Positions 62,031 to 64,000 of a DNA stretch of 64,000 bases are shown here, in pieces. Origin of the DNA: Oxyruncus cristatus (Eukaryota; Chordata; Aves; Passeriformes; Cotingidae). Under the pieces are notes generated by a model. The model was not told the DNA's origin. It was given only the letters and a program-made list of their open reading frames with translations, and made no database searches. A program made the translations under genes and the position numbers. Location of the stretch: the NCBI GenBank assembly GCA_013399855.1, contig VXAY01006698.1, positions 1,480,300 through 1,544,299 of the forward strand. The letters are read 5' to 3'. Within the stretch, counting starts at the first letter, position 1, and the number at the start of each line of letters is the position of its first letter.

Positions 62031-64000
62031 GCCATGTCCAGGATCTGTTCTTCTGGGATGAACTCCATTTGAATTAGTATATTTAAAAATGGATTTGAAA
62101 GAAATCATCATACATATAGGGCTGCAATGGAGACCAGAAATCTGACTGCAGTATCTTTTTACTTAGTCCTGCAGCTGCCAGTGCCAGCAGCACTGGGCAC
62201 TCAGCTACCAGGAAGGAGAGGAGATGGTGAGAAGCAGGAAGTGGTCAAAACCTGTCCCCAGTGAGCAGCCAAGATCAAGGAAAGAGAGAGAAATAAAGAC
62301 AGACTTATTTCCCTCCTAGCAGCCAGGAAAAGGAAAGAGATCAGCAACGGTTCATATCCTTCCTTCATTTCCCTCTTGTCCTGTGGCTGTGCACAAAAAG
62401 AGATGCCTCATGAGGATTAGAGTATTGCTTCTCCTCTTCATTTCCCAGTGGACCACCTCTGGGATGAAGTGATGTAAGAAGGAATGAATTTGGTCTCGTG
62501 GTCTCCAGTGAAACGTATTGCTATACATCACCTGGAATGTCCTCACAGTGCTCATAAAGACTGCATCATCACCAGCATTGGGGTTTCACCCCATGTGTGA
62601 GATATGATGAGAACCTTCCTGGTGATGGAGCCTCCATCCAGACCCTTGAGGAAAAAATATTTGAATCCATTAGCAGAGGTCAAAACTTTCTCTGATGAGT
62701 GTTGTGTACCTGACTGCCTCTTACTGAAATACCACTGTGAGTAAAAACCACTGACTTCTGGGAATTTCACCCCAAAATACATATAATTTTGTGACAAATA
62801 TATGTCTGACATATTGTCTTCTTACATTTGCCTCTGCAGTTCAGACTACAGTACTTCCCTGGTAACCTTTCTTTTCCACCACCACCCTTGTGTGATCCCA
62901 AGAGGCCATTAAAATGCCAAAGATACAAGTGTGAAATGAAGAGGGTTGACGTCTCTACCAGCACAACCTCATGGACGCCAGTACCCTTGGGAATTGAGCT
63001 ATGGTAGGGAAACATATAAGATTTTAAATGTGAGCAGTGTCCCCTTAGTGGCATAGACATACTCTTTTTTGCATTCATGATGAGTGACAACTTGAAATGC
63101 CTGCCCTCAGGCATGTGGCAGCAGCGTGAGATACTATGAAAAGCCAAGTTCCTTCTGGAACAAGGGTAATGATTTAACTGAGTTAAAACCTCTGAGTACT
63201 TGTGTAAGCAGACATAGAAGTGAGAATGACAAAAACCATTATGCAGGAGCCACATTGTGGACAGTAAATACAGCTGGAGCTGGGCAGGTGGTGAATACAG
63301 CACAGGTTAAAGCATTGTGATATTGCGATCTCCTGTGCCAGGTCACCTTCCCGCTGCCTCAAACCCTGAGGAACGTCCTTGAGTGTTTGCATGCATTTTA
63401 CAAATAGTTTTGCTGTGACTGAAGTGCTCAGGTTTTCCTTTTAGATAAACAGCATCTCTGCATTTAAGCCATTTCTTTGTAGTTTGCTGCCTCCAACAGG
63501 ATTACTAGGAACATTTCCTTCAGTCAGTGACAAAAGACCTGCAACAATAAGAGCAGCTGCCTTTGATTCTCACAGAGGAGGGCAGAATGGTCCTGAAAAA
63601 CAAGCAACACATCTGTAGAGATGTCAAGAGATGTCAGCTAGATATTAGCATAACTCCAGATTGAAAACTACCTGTCTTGACAGTTGTTTAAGTATCATTA
63701 ATACTTAAACTGTTTAAAAGTTTATGATCAACACCAGATCAATTGCTTTTTTGAGAATAAACCAAGACAATTCTTTCATTATTCCAATGTCATTCTTGGA
63801 GGTTTTATCTCTTTGAAAGGGCAGAGAAAATAAGAGGCGATTGCTGTGAGCAGCCTCTCAAGCCAGCCCCTCACGTGCAAGCTGTCTCTGTATTATTACA
63901 CACCTGCTTGCACAGGATCTTTGAACCCCAAGTGCAAAGTCTTGGTTCATTAGGACTAATGAAACTTGAACATAAGTTCAAAGTCTCAAGACAGGTCAAC
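62031..64000. other. Unique stretch to window end
   Basis: No transposon recognised. The minus-strand open frame at 62767-63303 (178 codons) has no recognisable domain and is probably chance. A perfect hairpin lies at 63686-63710. Confidence 0.5.
63686..63710. repeat. Perfect 10-bp inverted repeat with 5-base loop
   Basis: GTTTAAGTAT (63686-63695) and ATACTTAAAC (63701-63710) are exact reverse complements around CATTA. The flanks ACAGTT and TGTTT allow imperfect extension. The stem is AT-rich and no function is evident. Confidence 0.85.

Noticed and set aside
62767..63303. 178-codon minus-strand open frame
   Set aside because: No domain, signal or splice evidence. Composition is like translated noncoding DNA.
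1..64000. CRISPR arrays, bacterial operons, integrons or phage modules
   Set aside because: No spaced direct repeats, no dense same-strand frames and no ribosome-binding pattern. The repeat content is avian.

Overview
This window looks like nuclear DNA from a bird. The main evidence is a set of CR1 LINE fragments carrying the avian/reptilian 3' end (ATTCTATG-type terminal repeats next to a GGTTGGAAGGGAC-type block). A 570-bp solo LTR matches a type I know to be widespread in bird genomes, and there is no bacterial-style gene packing. I cannot name the species, chromosome or neighbouring genes.

No complete protein-coding gene was recognised. The longest open frames (about 190 codons or fewer) show no recognisable domain, and several run through repeats. 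The window reads as a gene-poor intergenic or intronic stretch. The left edge (1-285) holds a GGGACA/GGCACA hexamer minisatellite running into a CpG-rich patch, possibly the edge of a promoter island. From there to about 16 kb the sequence is mostly unique, with a 5'-truncated CR1 (2284-2720), a short sense CR1 tail (3755-3875) and a very old CR1 of the type best preserved in turtles and crocodilians (12608-12956). The solo LTR (16173-16742) has a CRE, a TATA-like box, a poly(A) signal and near-identical 5-bp target duplications. A strong G-quadruplex tract follows at 17226-17274, then a well preserved CR1 at 19354-19556.

The middle third has one weak candidate for a 3'-terminal coding exon (27962-28320, + strand). 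It has a polypyrimidine-AG acceptor, 31 open codons, a stop and two AATAAA signals. Around 36 kb a second LTR, in antisense orientation, is nested inside a CR1 copy: the CR1 breaks off and resumes on either side, and CTGAC is duplicated at the junctions. A CpG-rich patch lies just upstream (35711-35876).

The right third has a G/T-rich low-complexity tract (43003-43204), a 400-bp CR1 of another subfamily (43637-44037), an ancient tRNA-like SINE remnant with inverted halves (56164-56325), a possible MIR-like remnant (58058-58140) and an old CR1 tail (61899-62030). Six of the seven CR1 copies lie on the minus strand. I found no sign of a coherent undescribed biological system. The points most worth checking are the candidate exon, the two CpG-rich patches, the nested LTR and the foldback SINE.
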